DNA of 64,000 nucleotides from the NCBI GenBank assembly GCA_028150825.1, contig JAOGIM010000001.1:124001-188000 (forward strand). The letters are read 5' to 3'. The stretch comes from Paracoccaceae bacterium (GTDB lineage Bacteria; Pseudomonadota; Alphaproteobacteria; Rhodobacterales; Rhodobacteraceae). The notes under the pieces are model-generated. The model searched no databases, was not told where the DNA came from, and saw only the letters and a list, made by a program, of their open reading frames with translations. Positions 33,658-43,721 of the stretch are shown piece after piece (the first letter of the stretch is position 1; each line of letters starts with the position of its first letter). A program made the position numbers and the translations under genes.

Positions 33658-33894
33658 CGATGCTACCACTTTCTTAGGTTTGTCTTATTGACCTAATCTG
33701 CTTTAGTTCCGAGGAAAAGAGCACTCTCTAGCATTTAGGTTTAAAATCAACAATCTCACATCATATTTGCAAAACACAAAGGTTTGTGCTGATCAAAAAT
33801 GCAATTGAAGATTTTGATCAGTAGCCTGCACATTACAGCGACCAGATTGTAAAAACATCGCAAACGACACTTAAGCATTTTGCCATGCCATCTA

Positions 33895-35580
33895 TTATAT
33901 TTCTTCGGCAAAGTGTTTTATTGTCATACGAATGGGGTTTGGAGCGGCTTGTCCTAATCCGCAGATCGATGCGTCAACCATTGCCGAGCTTACGTCTTCA
34001 AGCAGGTCTTTATCCCAATGCTCTTGTTGCATCAGTTTAACCGCTTTTTCACAGCCCACTCGACATGGTGTGCATTGACCACAGCTTTCATCTTCAAAAA
34101 AGCGCAGCATATTTAGGGCTGCGTCGCGTGCGCGGTCCTGATCTGATAAAACAACAACTGCAGCAGACCCAATAAACGATCCATGCGGTTGAAGCGTATC
34201 AAAATCAAGCGGGATATCGTTCATATGAGCCGGCAATAGTCCAGAAGACGGCCCCCCGGGTTGGTAAGCTTTAAAGACATGGCCCTTCAACATGCCTCCA
34301 CTTGCCTCAATAATATCCATAATTGTGGATCCCGCAGGAAGCAAAAATACCCCTGGGTTTTTTACCCGACCAGAGACTGAATAGCTGCGCAACCCTTTGC
34401 GCCCATTCTTTTGGACAGAGGATAATATCTCAGATCCCTCACGGCATATTTTTGCAACCCAATAAAGTGTCTCAACATTGTGCACCAGAGTCGGCCGATT
34501 AAAAATCCCCACTTGAGCCACAAAGGGTGGACGGTGACGCGGCATGCCCCGTTTGCCCTCGATGCTTTCAATCATCGCACTTTCTTCACCGCAGATATAA
34601 GCTCCAGCCCCACGCCTTAGATCTATAAAACCCGGGGCAACGATCCCCGCATCCTCAAGGGTTTTGATTTCCTCTGCCAGAATATGGAGCACGGCAGGAT
34701 ATTCGTCACGCATGTAAATAAAAGCTTTTTCCGCCTCAACCGCCCAAGCAGCGATCAACATCCCCTCTAGGAAAATATGCGGAGTGCGCTCTAGATAATA
34801 GCGGTCTTTAAAGGTGCCAGGTTCGCCTTCATCGCCATTAACAGCCAAATAGCGCGGCCCCTCGTTCATCCGGACAAAGCCCCATTTCTTCCCCGATGGA
34901 AAGCCAGCACCGCCCAAACCGCGCAGACCGGAGGCAAGAACGTCCTCTTGAACATCTTCCCAATTACCGCCTGAGCGCAAATTTTCTAAAGTATGATAGC
35001 CACCACTCGCACGGTAGCTCTCGTAAGTCTCGTAATCTGGAATCTCGGCATTCGTATCAGACGCCTCAACAGCAGCCTTCACTGTGTCAAAATTGGCGGT
35101 ATCAATGTGTTTATGGCCAAGCTCCAAAACTGGGGCTGTGTCACACCGCCCCATGCAAGGCGCACGCAACACACGAACCTCAGATTTATCTAATCCATCC
35201 TCAAGTGCTTTTTTAAGCTCCTGGGCACCTGCCAGTTCGCAGCTCAGACTGTCACAGACACGGATCGTCATAGCCGGCGGCGGTGTTTGACCTTCTTTAA
35301 CCACATCAAAATGGGCATAAAAAGTCGCCACTTCGTAAATTTCCGCCATAGAAAGACGCATCTCTTCGGCCAAAGCTCGCAAATGGGCTGCCGATAAATG
35401 CCCGTATTTATCCTGAATCAAATGCAAAAATTCAATCAAAAGATCGCGGTCACGCGGAAGATCAAGCAAAAGTGATCTAACCTCGTCAAGTGCGCTATCT
35501 TCATACTGGCGACCCTTAGGCGTTTTTCGCCCACGACCCTTACCAGACTTCCATACGCCTTTCCGATCGTCTAATGGCAT
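33895..35580 (-). CDS. Fused NuoE/NuoF-type NAD(H) diaphorase (formate dehydrogenase gamma-beta like)
   Basis: N-terminal NuoE-like 2Fe-2S region (CDSLSCELAGAQEL...APCMGRCDTAPVLE); NuoF-like GLRGLGGAGFPSGKKW, NGDEGEPGTFKDR, GAGAYICGEESAMIES, ESCGQCTPCRVGCEK. Confidence 0.92.
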   Translation of the reverse strand: MPLDDRKGVWKSGKGRGRKTPKGRQYEDSALDEVRSLLLDLPRDRDLLIEFLHLIQDKYGHLSAAHLRALAEEMRLSMAEIYEVATFYAHFDVVKEGQTPPPAMTIRVCDSLSCELAGAQELKKALEDGLDKSEVRVLRAPCMGRCDTAPVLELGHKHIDTANFDTVKAAVEASDTNAEIPDYETYESYRASGGYHTLENLRSGGNWEDVQEDVLASGLRGLGGAGFPSGKKWGFVRMNEGPRYLAVNGDEGEPGTFKDRYYLERTPHIFLEGMLIAAWAVEAEKAFIYMRDEYPAVLHILAEEIKTLEDAGIVAPGFIDLRRGAGAYICGEESAMIESIEGKRGMPRHRPPFVAQVGIFNRPTLVHNVETLYWVAKICREGSEILSSVQKNGRKGLRSYSVSGRVKNPGVFLLPAGSTIMDIIEASGGMLKGHVFKAYQPGGPSSGLLPAHMNDIPLDFDTLQPHGSFIGSAAVVVLSDQDRARDAALNMLRFFEDESCGQCTPCRVGCEKAVKLMQQEHWDKDLLEDVSSAMVDASICGLGQAAPNPIRMTIKHFAEEI

Positions 35581-35757
35581 ACTAGCTGCTCCGTTATCAT
35601 TTTTTCACATCCTATCGGAATGTTGAGTCGATGCGTGAGGATAAAAGCGACATACAATGCTTCAGATGCGTTTTGTGATATAAAATAACTCGCAGAAAAG
35701 ACTGTTAAAGGAAACAATATTTTACAAAAGCGCTCAAGATTGTGTTATGGGATACAT

Positions 35758-36153
35758 ATGAAATTAATTCTTAGCATATTGTTAAATTTATACTTTTCAG
35801 CTTCCTTGGCGGAGACATCCATGTCGGCAGAAGAATTTGAAAACTATACCAATGGTCAAACTCTCTATTATAGCCAAAACGGATCAGTTTATGGCGCTGA
35901 ATCCTATTTTGAAGGTGCGCGCGTGCGCTGGTCCTTTCTGGACGGCAATTGCCTTTTTGGGACATGGCGAGAGCAAGAGGATATGATCTGCTTTGAATAC
36001 GGGCCGGACGTAGACATACAATGCTGGCAGTTTTTCAAAGACGGAGGTCGATTAATTGCAAAATTTGCCGGCTATGAACTTAGTTCGCCACTCTACGAGG
36101 CACGCCGTGCGCCCAGCCCTCTTGAATGTCCTGGTCCTGAGGTCGGTGTTTAA
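35758..36153 (+). CDS. Small secreted hypothetical protein
   Basis: Signal peptide MKLILSILLNLYFSASLA; Tyr/Trp/Cys-rich mature domain (GARVRWSFLDGNCLFGTWREQEDMICFEYGPDVDIQCWQFF). Confidence 0.7.
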   Translation: MKLILSILLNLYFSASLAETSMSAEEFENYTNGQTLYYSQNGSVYGAESYFEGARVRWSFLDGNCLFGTWREQEDMICFEYGPDVDIQCWQFFKDGGRLIAKFAGYELSSPLYEARRAPSPLECPGPEVGV

Positions 36154-37697
36154 AACAAAGATCCTTGATCCAACTCAGGAGGTGGTAGTTTTTTGGTAGC
36201 TTTTTGTTTGCCCGAAATTGACCATCGCCCATCGGAAAATTCAATTTCCAGGGCCTCAGCGTTCTTGGCCTCTTTCGTTGTTGTAATCACTGCGTCTCCA
36301 GAGCGAACAACCACATAGCCGCGGTTTAGAGTTGCCTTATAGCCCAGTGTTTCACGCAACCTTTCTAAACCAGTCAATCTGTCTTTCAGCCCTCCCACAT
36401 ACTGGTTAACCACATTAGACAAGTTTTTTGCAGCTTGGTGATACGCGTCTCTGTTGTCGTTTATTTTTCGATCAACCAAACGTGACACAAGGCGGGAAGA
36501 TATACGCTCCACTTCCGTCTTTCGCATATTGACTGACCGATCTAACGCAAGTTTTAAACGCGGCTCAATAAGGCAAAATTGGCTTGCGGCGCTGTCTACT
36601 TTTGACCGCGCAAAAGAGGCGCGAAGTGTGCCCGAAACATCGTAGAGATGCATTTTTTGTTTTTGGACAAACGCAGTCAGTGCAGCTGGAAAACGCTCAG
36701 ACATGTGATCTAGCTTTTGACGTTCGTAATGGAAAAGCACATCTGGTTTAGGCAAAGCGCGCCCCAAATCGCGCAACCTTTGCGATCTTGTCGTGAGATG
36801 ATTGTTCAACGTACGGCTCATACGCGCACTTTGAGCCTCAACCCAAACCAAAAGTTCATGCCGAACTGGAACGGCCAACTCAGCAGCAGCGGTCGGTGTT
36901 GGTGCGCGCTGGTCAGAGACGAAATCAATCAAAGTAGTATCCGTTTCGTGACCAACGGCCGAAATTAAAGGAATATTTGACTTTGCCGTCGCTCTGGCAA
37001 CAATCTCCTCGTTAAATCCCCAAAGATCTTCAAGCGAACCACCACCGCGCGCAACAATCAATAAATCTGGTCTGGGGACCGCTCCGCCCGGGGTCAACGT
37101 ATTAAAACCGGCAATCGCCTTTGCAACGTCTGTGGCACATTTATCCCCCTGTACCGCAACAGGCCAGATTAAGACTTTGCGCGGAAAACGATCGCGCAAA
37201 CGGTGCAGGATATCGCGAATAACCGCCCCAGAAGGAGATGTGACAACTCCGATGATCTCCGGGAGATAAGGAATGGCCTTTTTACGCGTCTCATCAAAAA
37301 GACCTTCCGCTGCCAGCATTGCTTTGCGCTTTTCAAGCATCACCATCAAGGCGCCAACCCCGGCAGGTTTTATATCCTCAATTACCAATTGATATTTTGA
37401 TTGCCCACCAAATGTCGTGATACGACCCGTGGCAACAACTTCAAACCCCTCTTCCGGTCGGATTGGTAATCGGGAGGCAACACCTTTCCAAATCACAGCA
37501 GAGATCACCGATTTATCGTCTTTGAGATCTAAGTAAATATGCCCCGAGCGAGGAAAAGACACTCTACCAATTTCACCTTTGATCCGAACGTGCGAAAATT
37601 CACCCTCTATCACTCGCTTAATTGCACCAGAAATTTCAGAAACGCTGAATTCTGGACCATTTAAACCAATTTCTGGGGCATCTATTAGATCATTCAT
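36150..37697 (-). CDS. xseA: Exodeoxyribonuclease VII large subunit
   Basis: FSVSEISGAIKRVIEGEFSHVRIKGEIGRVSFPRSGHIYLDLKDD; VTSPSGAVIRDILHRLRDRFP; ARGGGSLEDLWGFNEE. Confidence 0.96.
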   Translation of the reverse strand: MNDLIDAPEIGLNGPEFSVSEISGAIKRVIEGEFSHVRIKGEIGRVSFPRSGHIYLDLKDDKSVISAVIWKGVASRLPIRPEEGFEVVATGRITTFGGQSKYQLVIEDIKPAGVGALMVMLEKRKAMLAAEGLFDETRKKAIPYLPEIIGVVTSPSGAVIRDILHRLRDRFPRKVLIWPVAVQGDKCATDVAKAIAGFNTLTPGGAVPRPDLLIVARGGGSLEDLWGFNEEIVARATAKSNIPLISAVGHETDTTLIDFVSDQRAPTPTAAAELAVPVRHELLVWVEAQSARMSRTLNNHLTTRSQRLRDLGRALPKPDVLFHYERQKLDHMSERFPAALTAFVQKQKMHLYDVSGTLRASFARSKVDSAASQFCLIEPRLKLALDRSVNMRKTEVERISSRLVSRLVDRKINDNRDAYHQAAKNLSNVVNQYVGGLKDRLTGLERLRETLGYKATLNRGYVVVRSGDAVITTTKEAKNAEALEIEFSDGRWSISGKQKATKKLPPPELDQGSLF

Positions 37698-37767
37698 ATG
37701 CTCTCACTTGTAACACGTTCGTAACAAGTTTAGAACGCGACGCAATAAAGTCCAAGAGGTGCAGAAC

Positions 37768-39030
37768 ATGAAGATACTAATTTTAGGTGGTGGTGGGCGC
37801 GAACATGCGCTGGCTTGGGCTATAAAACAGAATCCCAAATGCGATGAACTGCTTTGCGCACCAGGAAATGCAGGTATCGCCAAGATCGCCGAGTGCCACG
37901 AATTGGACATTGAAAACCCGAGTACTGTCTTAGATTTCGTACAAACCCATAAAGTAGACTTTGTCATAGTAGGACCAGAAGCGCCGTTGGTCGCGGGCGT
38001 TGCACAATCTTTGCGGGAGGCAGGTGTTACAACCTTTGGACCAGATAAAGCTGCCGCCCAGCTTGAGGCCAGCAAGAACTTTACCAAAGAAGTGTGTGCT
38101 CAGGCAAATGCACCAACCGCCTCTTACGCATATTTTACCGATCTCAGCTCTGCTAAAACTTATATCCTAAACCAAGGCGTACCTATCGTTATAAAGGCCG
38201 ATGGCCTGGCTGCTGGAAAAGGGGTTGTGGTGGCAATGGATTTGGAGACTGCTTTAGGTGCAGTTGAAACAATGTTCGGCGGAGAATTTGGAGCTGCTGG
38301 TGCCGAGGTTGTTATTGAAGAATTTATGGAGGGAGAAGAAGCATCACTTTTTGTACTATGCGATGGTATGACGGCTGTTACAATTGGAACAGCACAAGAT
38401 CACAAGCGCGCCTTTAACGGGGATGCCGGCCCAAACACTGGTGGGATGGGAGCCTATTCACCAGCCCCTATTCTCGATGCTAACACATTGGAAAAAGCGA
38501 TGCATGAAATCGTCAAACCAACGCTAAAAGTGCTTGTCAGTCGCGGTACGCCCTATCAGGGCGTACTCTATGTTGGCCTCATGATCAAAGAAGGGCAACC
38601 AAGGCTTGTGGAATATAATGTCCGTTTCGGTGATCCAGAATGCCAAGTGCTGATGATGCGCCTTGGCGCACAAGCTTTTGATTTGATCGAGGCTACAGTA
38701 AAGGGCGAATTGGAGGCTGCGCATGTCAATTGGGCCGACGACCATGCATTAACAGTTGTGCTGGCAGCGCAGGGTTATCCGGGCAGCTATGAAAAGGGGT
38801 CCATTATAAAAGGTCTTGAAAAGGTCGCACAAGATTCCAAAAATATGTGCTTTCATGCTGGAACCACAAGGAACGGCGATGACATAACCGCTACCGGTGG
38901 CCGCGTACTTAACTTCACTGCAAGGGGAGAAAGCCTAGGCGAGGCTCGCCAACAAGCCTATGACATGGCAAACCAAGTAGAATGGCAAGGTGGGTTTTAT
39001 CGGACGGATATCGGATGGCACGCTCTGTGA
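37768..39030 (+). CDS. purD: Phosphoribosylamine-glycine ligase
   Basis: MKILILGGGGREHALAWAI; GAYSPAPILD; VRFGDPECQVLMMRL. Confidence 0.97.
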   Translation: MKILILGGGGREHALAWAIKQNPKCDELLCAPGNAGIAKIAECHELDIENPSTVLDFVQTHKVDFVIVGPEAPLVAGVAQSLREAGVTTFGPDKAAAQLEASKNFTKEVCAQANAPTASYAYFTDLSSAKTYILNQGVPIVIKADGLAAGKGVVVAMDLETALGAVETMFGGEFGAAGAEVVIEEFMEGEEASLFVLCDGMTAVTIGTAQDHKRAFNGDAGPNTGGMGAYSPAPILDANTLEKAMHEIVKPTLKVLVSRGTPYQGVLYVGLMIKEGQPRLVEYNVRFGDPECQVLMMRLGAQAFDLIEATVKGELEAAHVNWADDHALTVVLAAQGYPGSYEKGSIIKGLEKVAQDSKNMCFHAGTTRNGDDITATGGRVLNFTARGESLGEARQQAYDMANQVEWQGGFYRTDIGWHAL

Positions 39031-39184
39031 GGAAGCCTAAAAATACCACTGAAGGTTGGAAGTATGTAACTGCCCTTTAGTAATCTTTAATGTCACTGCT
39101 TAACAAATATAGACATAACTCCCACTTAAACCAATGTCAGTTCGCCAAAACGCAAGCTTCATGCGAGGAATCTAGGATGGATAA

Positions 39185-39720
39185 TTTTTTGAAGGCAATT
39201 TACCTACAGCTGGCGTATAAAGGAGTGTAATAATGGCGGCTAGAGCAACAAAAGTAGCGAGTAAGACTGAAAATTGAGGCAAAAGTGGAGTATAAATATT
39301 CAGAAATTGCGGTGCAAACGCGGTGAAGAAAACAATAGATTTCAATTTAGAACGGTGACAGCCGCAGCATGATAAACAACCTTAAAGTACCTTTCGCAGC
39401 AACGTCTTTGAGATCATAAACTGAAGCTTTTGAGGTACCACGCCATAGCTTTACACCGAGGTAAACAAGATAGATTGTACCAATCAATTTTTAAACTATG
39501 AACAGTCTGGCACATACGATGACTACGGCCCCTAACCCAGCTCATTAAACCGACCTCGCGATAAGGTCGTCCTGTGCCACACCAGACACAGTCGCCAGCT
39601 CCACATGTTCACCGTGACTGACCGCATAGCTAAACACAAGTAAGACAGTTGGGCCTGAGAGCAAGAGTAACGCAATAGGATCTATTACAAATGTTAGCTA
39701 AATCTGAAAATCCAATAAAA
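39185..39720 (-). pseudogene. LysE-family translocator remnant
   Basis: Minus strand, several frames: ALLLLSGPTVLLVFSYAVSHGEHVELATVSGVAQDDLIARSV; GLGAVVIVCARLFIV*KLIGTIYLVYLGVKLWRGTSKASVYDLKDVAAKGT; KSIVFFTAFAPQFLNIYTPLLPQFSVLLATFVALAAIITLLYTPAVGKL. Confidence 0.85.
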
Positions 39721-40039
39721 CCTAGTTTGACGTTCAAAAACTTTGAAAGACATGAAGTGAATCAAAGGAAAAAAGTATCGATTATCATGTCGACATTACA
39801 ATATTTGCGCGTACGTTTTCAATCTAAGCTGGTTGCACCATAGTCTTAATAGTATGTGGTGACCACAAACCTGTTTTGATCAGGATCCAGAGAGTAGATT
39901 GACCATGAAAATTCACAATCAATAATGTTTTCCTCTTTCACTTTCTGGTCAGACCTATTTTTTAAATTTAAGGCTGCTATTAATTTGCAACAATTCAGAA
40001 AATTATCACAAGATATTTGAAAAGAAATTGTTTACACTG

Positions 40040-40320
40040 TGAAACATCTTTGAGTTTGCGCACAAAAAATAAGAGCTCTGTACAACTATCTCCAGCTTCT
40101 ATTATGAGGGGCACATTGGACCGCCAGCCCTAGCACCAAACGCTATATGCTCTTTCAATCTCAATACACGTCCATACCATTTGGCGGCGTTTTCACGGTC
40201 TGAAACTTCCAAGTGAACACGGTCGATTCGGCCCACGCGTATAGGGACACCAAATTTGGGTTCCATATGTTTTACTTTAGTCATGAACGCATTTGGCTCA
40301 ACACTTAGAAGTATTAGCAA
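40040..40320 (-). pseudogene. VOC/glyoxalase-family remnant
   Basis: RIDRVHLEVSDRENAAKWYGRVLRLKEHIAFGARAGGP, then PLIIEAGDSCTELLFF in a shifted frame. Confidence 0.6.
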
Positions 40321-40348
40321 CTTACTCTGTAATCTTTAAAGTCCTAGA

Positions 40349-40690
<342 letters not shown>

Positions 40691-40824
40691 TTAAATCGTT
40701 TGTACTTCCTAATAGAGCCAACCAGATTCTGCCAGTTCATTCTACAATATGAAAAACATCTATTGCTGTAAAATAATTTTGTACTATCTTTGTTCTTGTC
40801 GAAACATATCGCGAGCCTAATGCT

Positions 40825-41184
40825 ATGCCCCACAATTGGCCAAGTTCGCCAAACTCATGCCCAGCTGATAAGCTATGCAACCCGCCAGAAGGGGCCCGCT
40901 TGACTGTTGCCGGGCTTGTTATCCTGAGACAACGCCCCGGAACGGCAAAAGGTGTTATTTTCATAACTTTGGAAGATGAGACAGGAGTCGTGAATGTGAT
41001 TGTGCGGCGCAGTCTTTACGAGCGGTATCGTCGCGCTGTGATCTCGGGACGGCTGTTACGTATAACGGGCCGTTTACAGCGGGGTTCTGCAGTAACACAT
41101 ATTATTGCAGAGCAAATAGAAGATATATCACATATGCTTGATACCTTACTCAATACGCCCATAGCCCCATTTACCACGCCCTGA
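40825..41184 (+). pseudogene. dnaE2: Error-prone DNA polymerase DnaE2, C-terminal OB-fold remnant
   Basis: GARLTVAGLVILRQRPGTAKGVIFITLEDETGVVNVIVRRSLYERYRRAVISGRLLRITGRLQRGSAVTHIIAEQIEDISHML; no catalytic polymerase region nearby. Confidence 0.8.
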
Positions 41185-41319
41185 CTTAGCTTTACACTGT
41201 GCATTGCGGATAAGAGGGTGTGATATGACCTTTAATAATCAATATTTCTGGACAGCGAAGTGTTTTGCGCGCTTTTGGGAATTAGTATTCCCCAGGTTTA
41301 GTATCAATGGATGGAATGG

Positions 41320-41640
41320 CCTTATGCAGATGCTGCCAGAAAATCATTGAGCCCGCTGTTTATGATTCAGTTAAAGAAAAAGAACTAACAAGATCAAACA
41401 GCGTTGGTTACTTTGGCAATGTCTTGTTACCAGCGGTCAATCAAACAAAGCCCAGTCAAAAGATGATAACCTAAGCAAACGAAATTTGGTTCAGTGCAGT
41501 TTGCAAAGACCTACTGAATTCAGAGTTTATTGTCGTTCTGCAGAAAGCGTTAGCAAACCGAGGCTATTTTGACAGTAGGCTTACTGGATTAATGGATATC
41601 AAGAACAAGCATTGCAAAGTCTTTAGTCAAAGCGCGGCTC
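41320..41640 (+). pseudogene. Peptidoglycan-binding-domain protein remnant
   Basis: KIIEPAVYDSVKEKELTRSNSVGYFGNVLLPAVNQTKPSQKMIT*ANEIWFSAVCKDLLNSEFIVVLQKALANRGYFDSRLTGLMDIK, with in-frame stop. Confidence 0.55.
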
Positions 41641-41821
41641 GTCTCCGTTGGCAACCAGTCTGCAAATAGCAATTTAAATGGAACTTGAGACTGAAAATCG
41701 TTCTTAATTTTTATGTGCCGTAACGCCTGTCAATATTGCGGTGCGCAATCCAGCGATACCTCATCCCGATAGTAAGAAAGGCGACCGCTCTGACTTTGTC
41801 GAAGCGGTCAGAATTACAGGT

Positions 41822-43288
41822 CTACTCTAACTCTAGGACCACAAATCTGGGTTGGCCATCACGCCGTACCAACAATAGAATTGAGCCGCGCCCACCTTCT
41901 TTTGTAGCCTCAACCTGCGCTTTGAAATCTTCCAAATTGGCAATGTTTGTCTGCCCTGCATCTGTTATAATATCACCAGGACGTACACCTTTTTCAAAAG
42001 CATCGGATGATTCATCCACTTCTAAAACATAAAGCCCTACTGCGGACTCTGGGAGAGATTTCTCGTCCCTTAAAGCGTCATCTATTTTCACAAGTGAGAG
42101 GCCTAAAATGCCCTCGGGTTCAACTGGCTTACTGTTAACCTGATTTGTGTTCACGGGACGCTGTCCTAACAGCACATCAAATGTCTGTCGCTTTCCATTC
42201 CGTAAAACAACTACTTTGACCGTTTCACCGACTGCCGCACGACCGACCATACGGACTAATTCGCCAGCATTTTCAACAGCCTCACCGTTAAACAAAACAA
42301 TAATATCTCTTGTTTCTAGGCCTGCATTTAACGCAGGGCCACTACCAAACACTTCTGATATGATGGCGCCTGACGAATCTTCTAGATCAAGAGTCTTTGC
42401 AATTTCTTCTGTCACCGGGCCGATAGACACACCCAGCCAACCGCGCCTTACTTCACCAAATTGACGCAATTGCTCAACTATGGGCGCGACAACGTTTGCC
42501 GACATAGAAAATCCAATCCCAATAGAGCCTCCATTAGGCGATAGAATTGCAGTATTTACACCGATCACCTGCCCATTCATATTAAACAAAGGCCCACCCG
42601 AATTACCTCGGTTGATCGCGGCATCCGTCTGAATATAGTCATCATAATTTCCAGAAAGCTCTCGATTGCGGGCAGAAATAATTCCAGCAGAGACTGAAAA
42701 CCCCTGTCCCAAAGGATTTCCGATTGCCATAACCCAATCGCCAACACGCGCAGTATCACTATTTGCGAATTTGACAAAATCCAGAGGCTTATCAACATCC
42801 AGTTTCAATAGAGCGATATCAATATTTTTGTCCACACCTATAACAGTCGCAGCATGCTCTGCACCATTTGGAAATTCGACCATGATCTCATCGGCACCCT
42901 CAATCACATGATTGTTGGTGACCACAAATCCATCTTCAGATACGACAAAGCCAGAGCCCAGCGCAGAGGTATTTCGTGGACCTCTTCTATCAGGGTTTTG
43001 ATCGTTGAAGTCCCTGAACAAGTCTTCAAACGGGCTCCCTTCTGGAACAACCCCTTTCGGAGCCAAGCTCTTTGCAACTTTTGTCGTTGTAGTGATATTG
43101 ACCACGGCCGGGCTCATCCGTTCGACTAAATCTGCAAAACTATCAGGCGCTGAGCGCACCACAGTTGCTAAACTCTGAAATATCAGAACAGCGAGCGCCA
43201 ATAATGCCAGTTGCAGTATCTTTTGAGCAGCCATATGACTATTTGGTGCATTAGATGACGCTATTTTTGGCAAACGCTGTTCGTACAT
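41822..43288 (-). CDS. DegP/HtrA-type (Do family) periplasmic serine endopeptidase
   Basis: Catalytic triad contexts VTNNHVIEGADE, NIDIALLKLD, AAINRGNSGGPLFN; two PDZ-like regions. Confidence 0.96.
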   Translation of the reverse strand: MYEQRLPKIASSNAPNSHMAAQKILQLALLALAVLIFQSLATVVRSAPDSFADLVERMSPAVVNITTTTKVAKSLAPKGVVPEGSPFEDLFRDFNDQNPDRRGPRNTSALGSGFVVSEDGFVVTNNHVIEGADEIMVEFPNGAEHAATVIGVDKNIDIALLKLDVDKPLDFVKFANSDTARVGDWVMAIGNPLGQGFSVSAGIISARNRELSGNYDDYIQTDAAINRGNSGGPLFNMNGQVIGVNTAILSPNGGSIGIGFSMSANVVAPIVEQLRQFGEVRRGWLGVSIGPVTEEIAKTLDLEDSSGAIISEVFGSGPALNAGLETRDIIVLFNGEAVENAGELVRMVGRAAVGETVKVVVLRNGKRQTFDVLLGQRPVNTNQVNSKPVEPEGILGLSLVKIDDALRDEKSLPESAVGLYVLEVDESSDAFEKGVRPGDIITDAGQTNIANLEDFKAQVEATKEGGRGSILLLVRRDGQPRFVVLELE

Positions 43289-43431
43289 ATTAAAAACGCT
43301 CCTGTATTTCTTGTTTTAAGTCTTCTTTGACTGATGTTTTCTTGAAATGTAGTTTTCGAAAAGCTAACTGACGAAAAGCGACATGATTTTTTATCCGTGG
43401 TGAGATTTTGTTAGTAGATCTTTGTTAGTAG

Positions 43432-43448
43432 ATCAATGTTACATTGAT
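43432..43448. repeat. Perfect 17-bp inverted repeat ATCAATGT-T-ACATTGAT
   Basis: 8-bp arms with 1-nt centre in the upstream region of the degP-like gene. Confidence 0.6.
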
Positions 43449-43526
43449 GTTAAATAATCTCGTTCGCCTGAAAATCCACATTTAATAATAAAACACCTGT
43501 CCAAAAAAGCTATGTATCAAGGTAAG

Positions 43527-43721
43527 CTAGAAAAATCGTTCCACCAGATGCAACATAACAGCACCTAAAAGTGCTGACGACACGCCAAAAATACGCCGCG
43601 ACTTAATGGGTATCTCGCTCATCTGGCGTAGCATATTTTCAACGAAAAGAGGGGCCAGTGCATAGACTAGCCCCTCGATAACCAATACAAGACCTACGCC
43701 CCATATCAGAGCAGAAATCAT
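43527..43721 (-). CDS. DUF2065 family small membrane protein
   Basis: MISALIWGVGLVLVIEGLVYALAPLFVENMLRQMSEIPIKSRRIFGVSSALLGAVMLHLVERFF; adjacent to hflC. Confidence 0.88.
   Translation of the reverse strand: MISALIWGVGLVLVIEGLVYALAPLFVENMLRQMSEIPIKSRRIFGVSSALLGAVMLHLVERFF

Noticed and set aside
41700-41820. Possible HNH endonuclease relic (FLIFMCRNACQYCGAQ) upstream of degP
   Set aside because: Only one CxxC-like motif in a short, stop-rich stretch; no second HNH half could be recognised.
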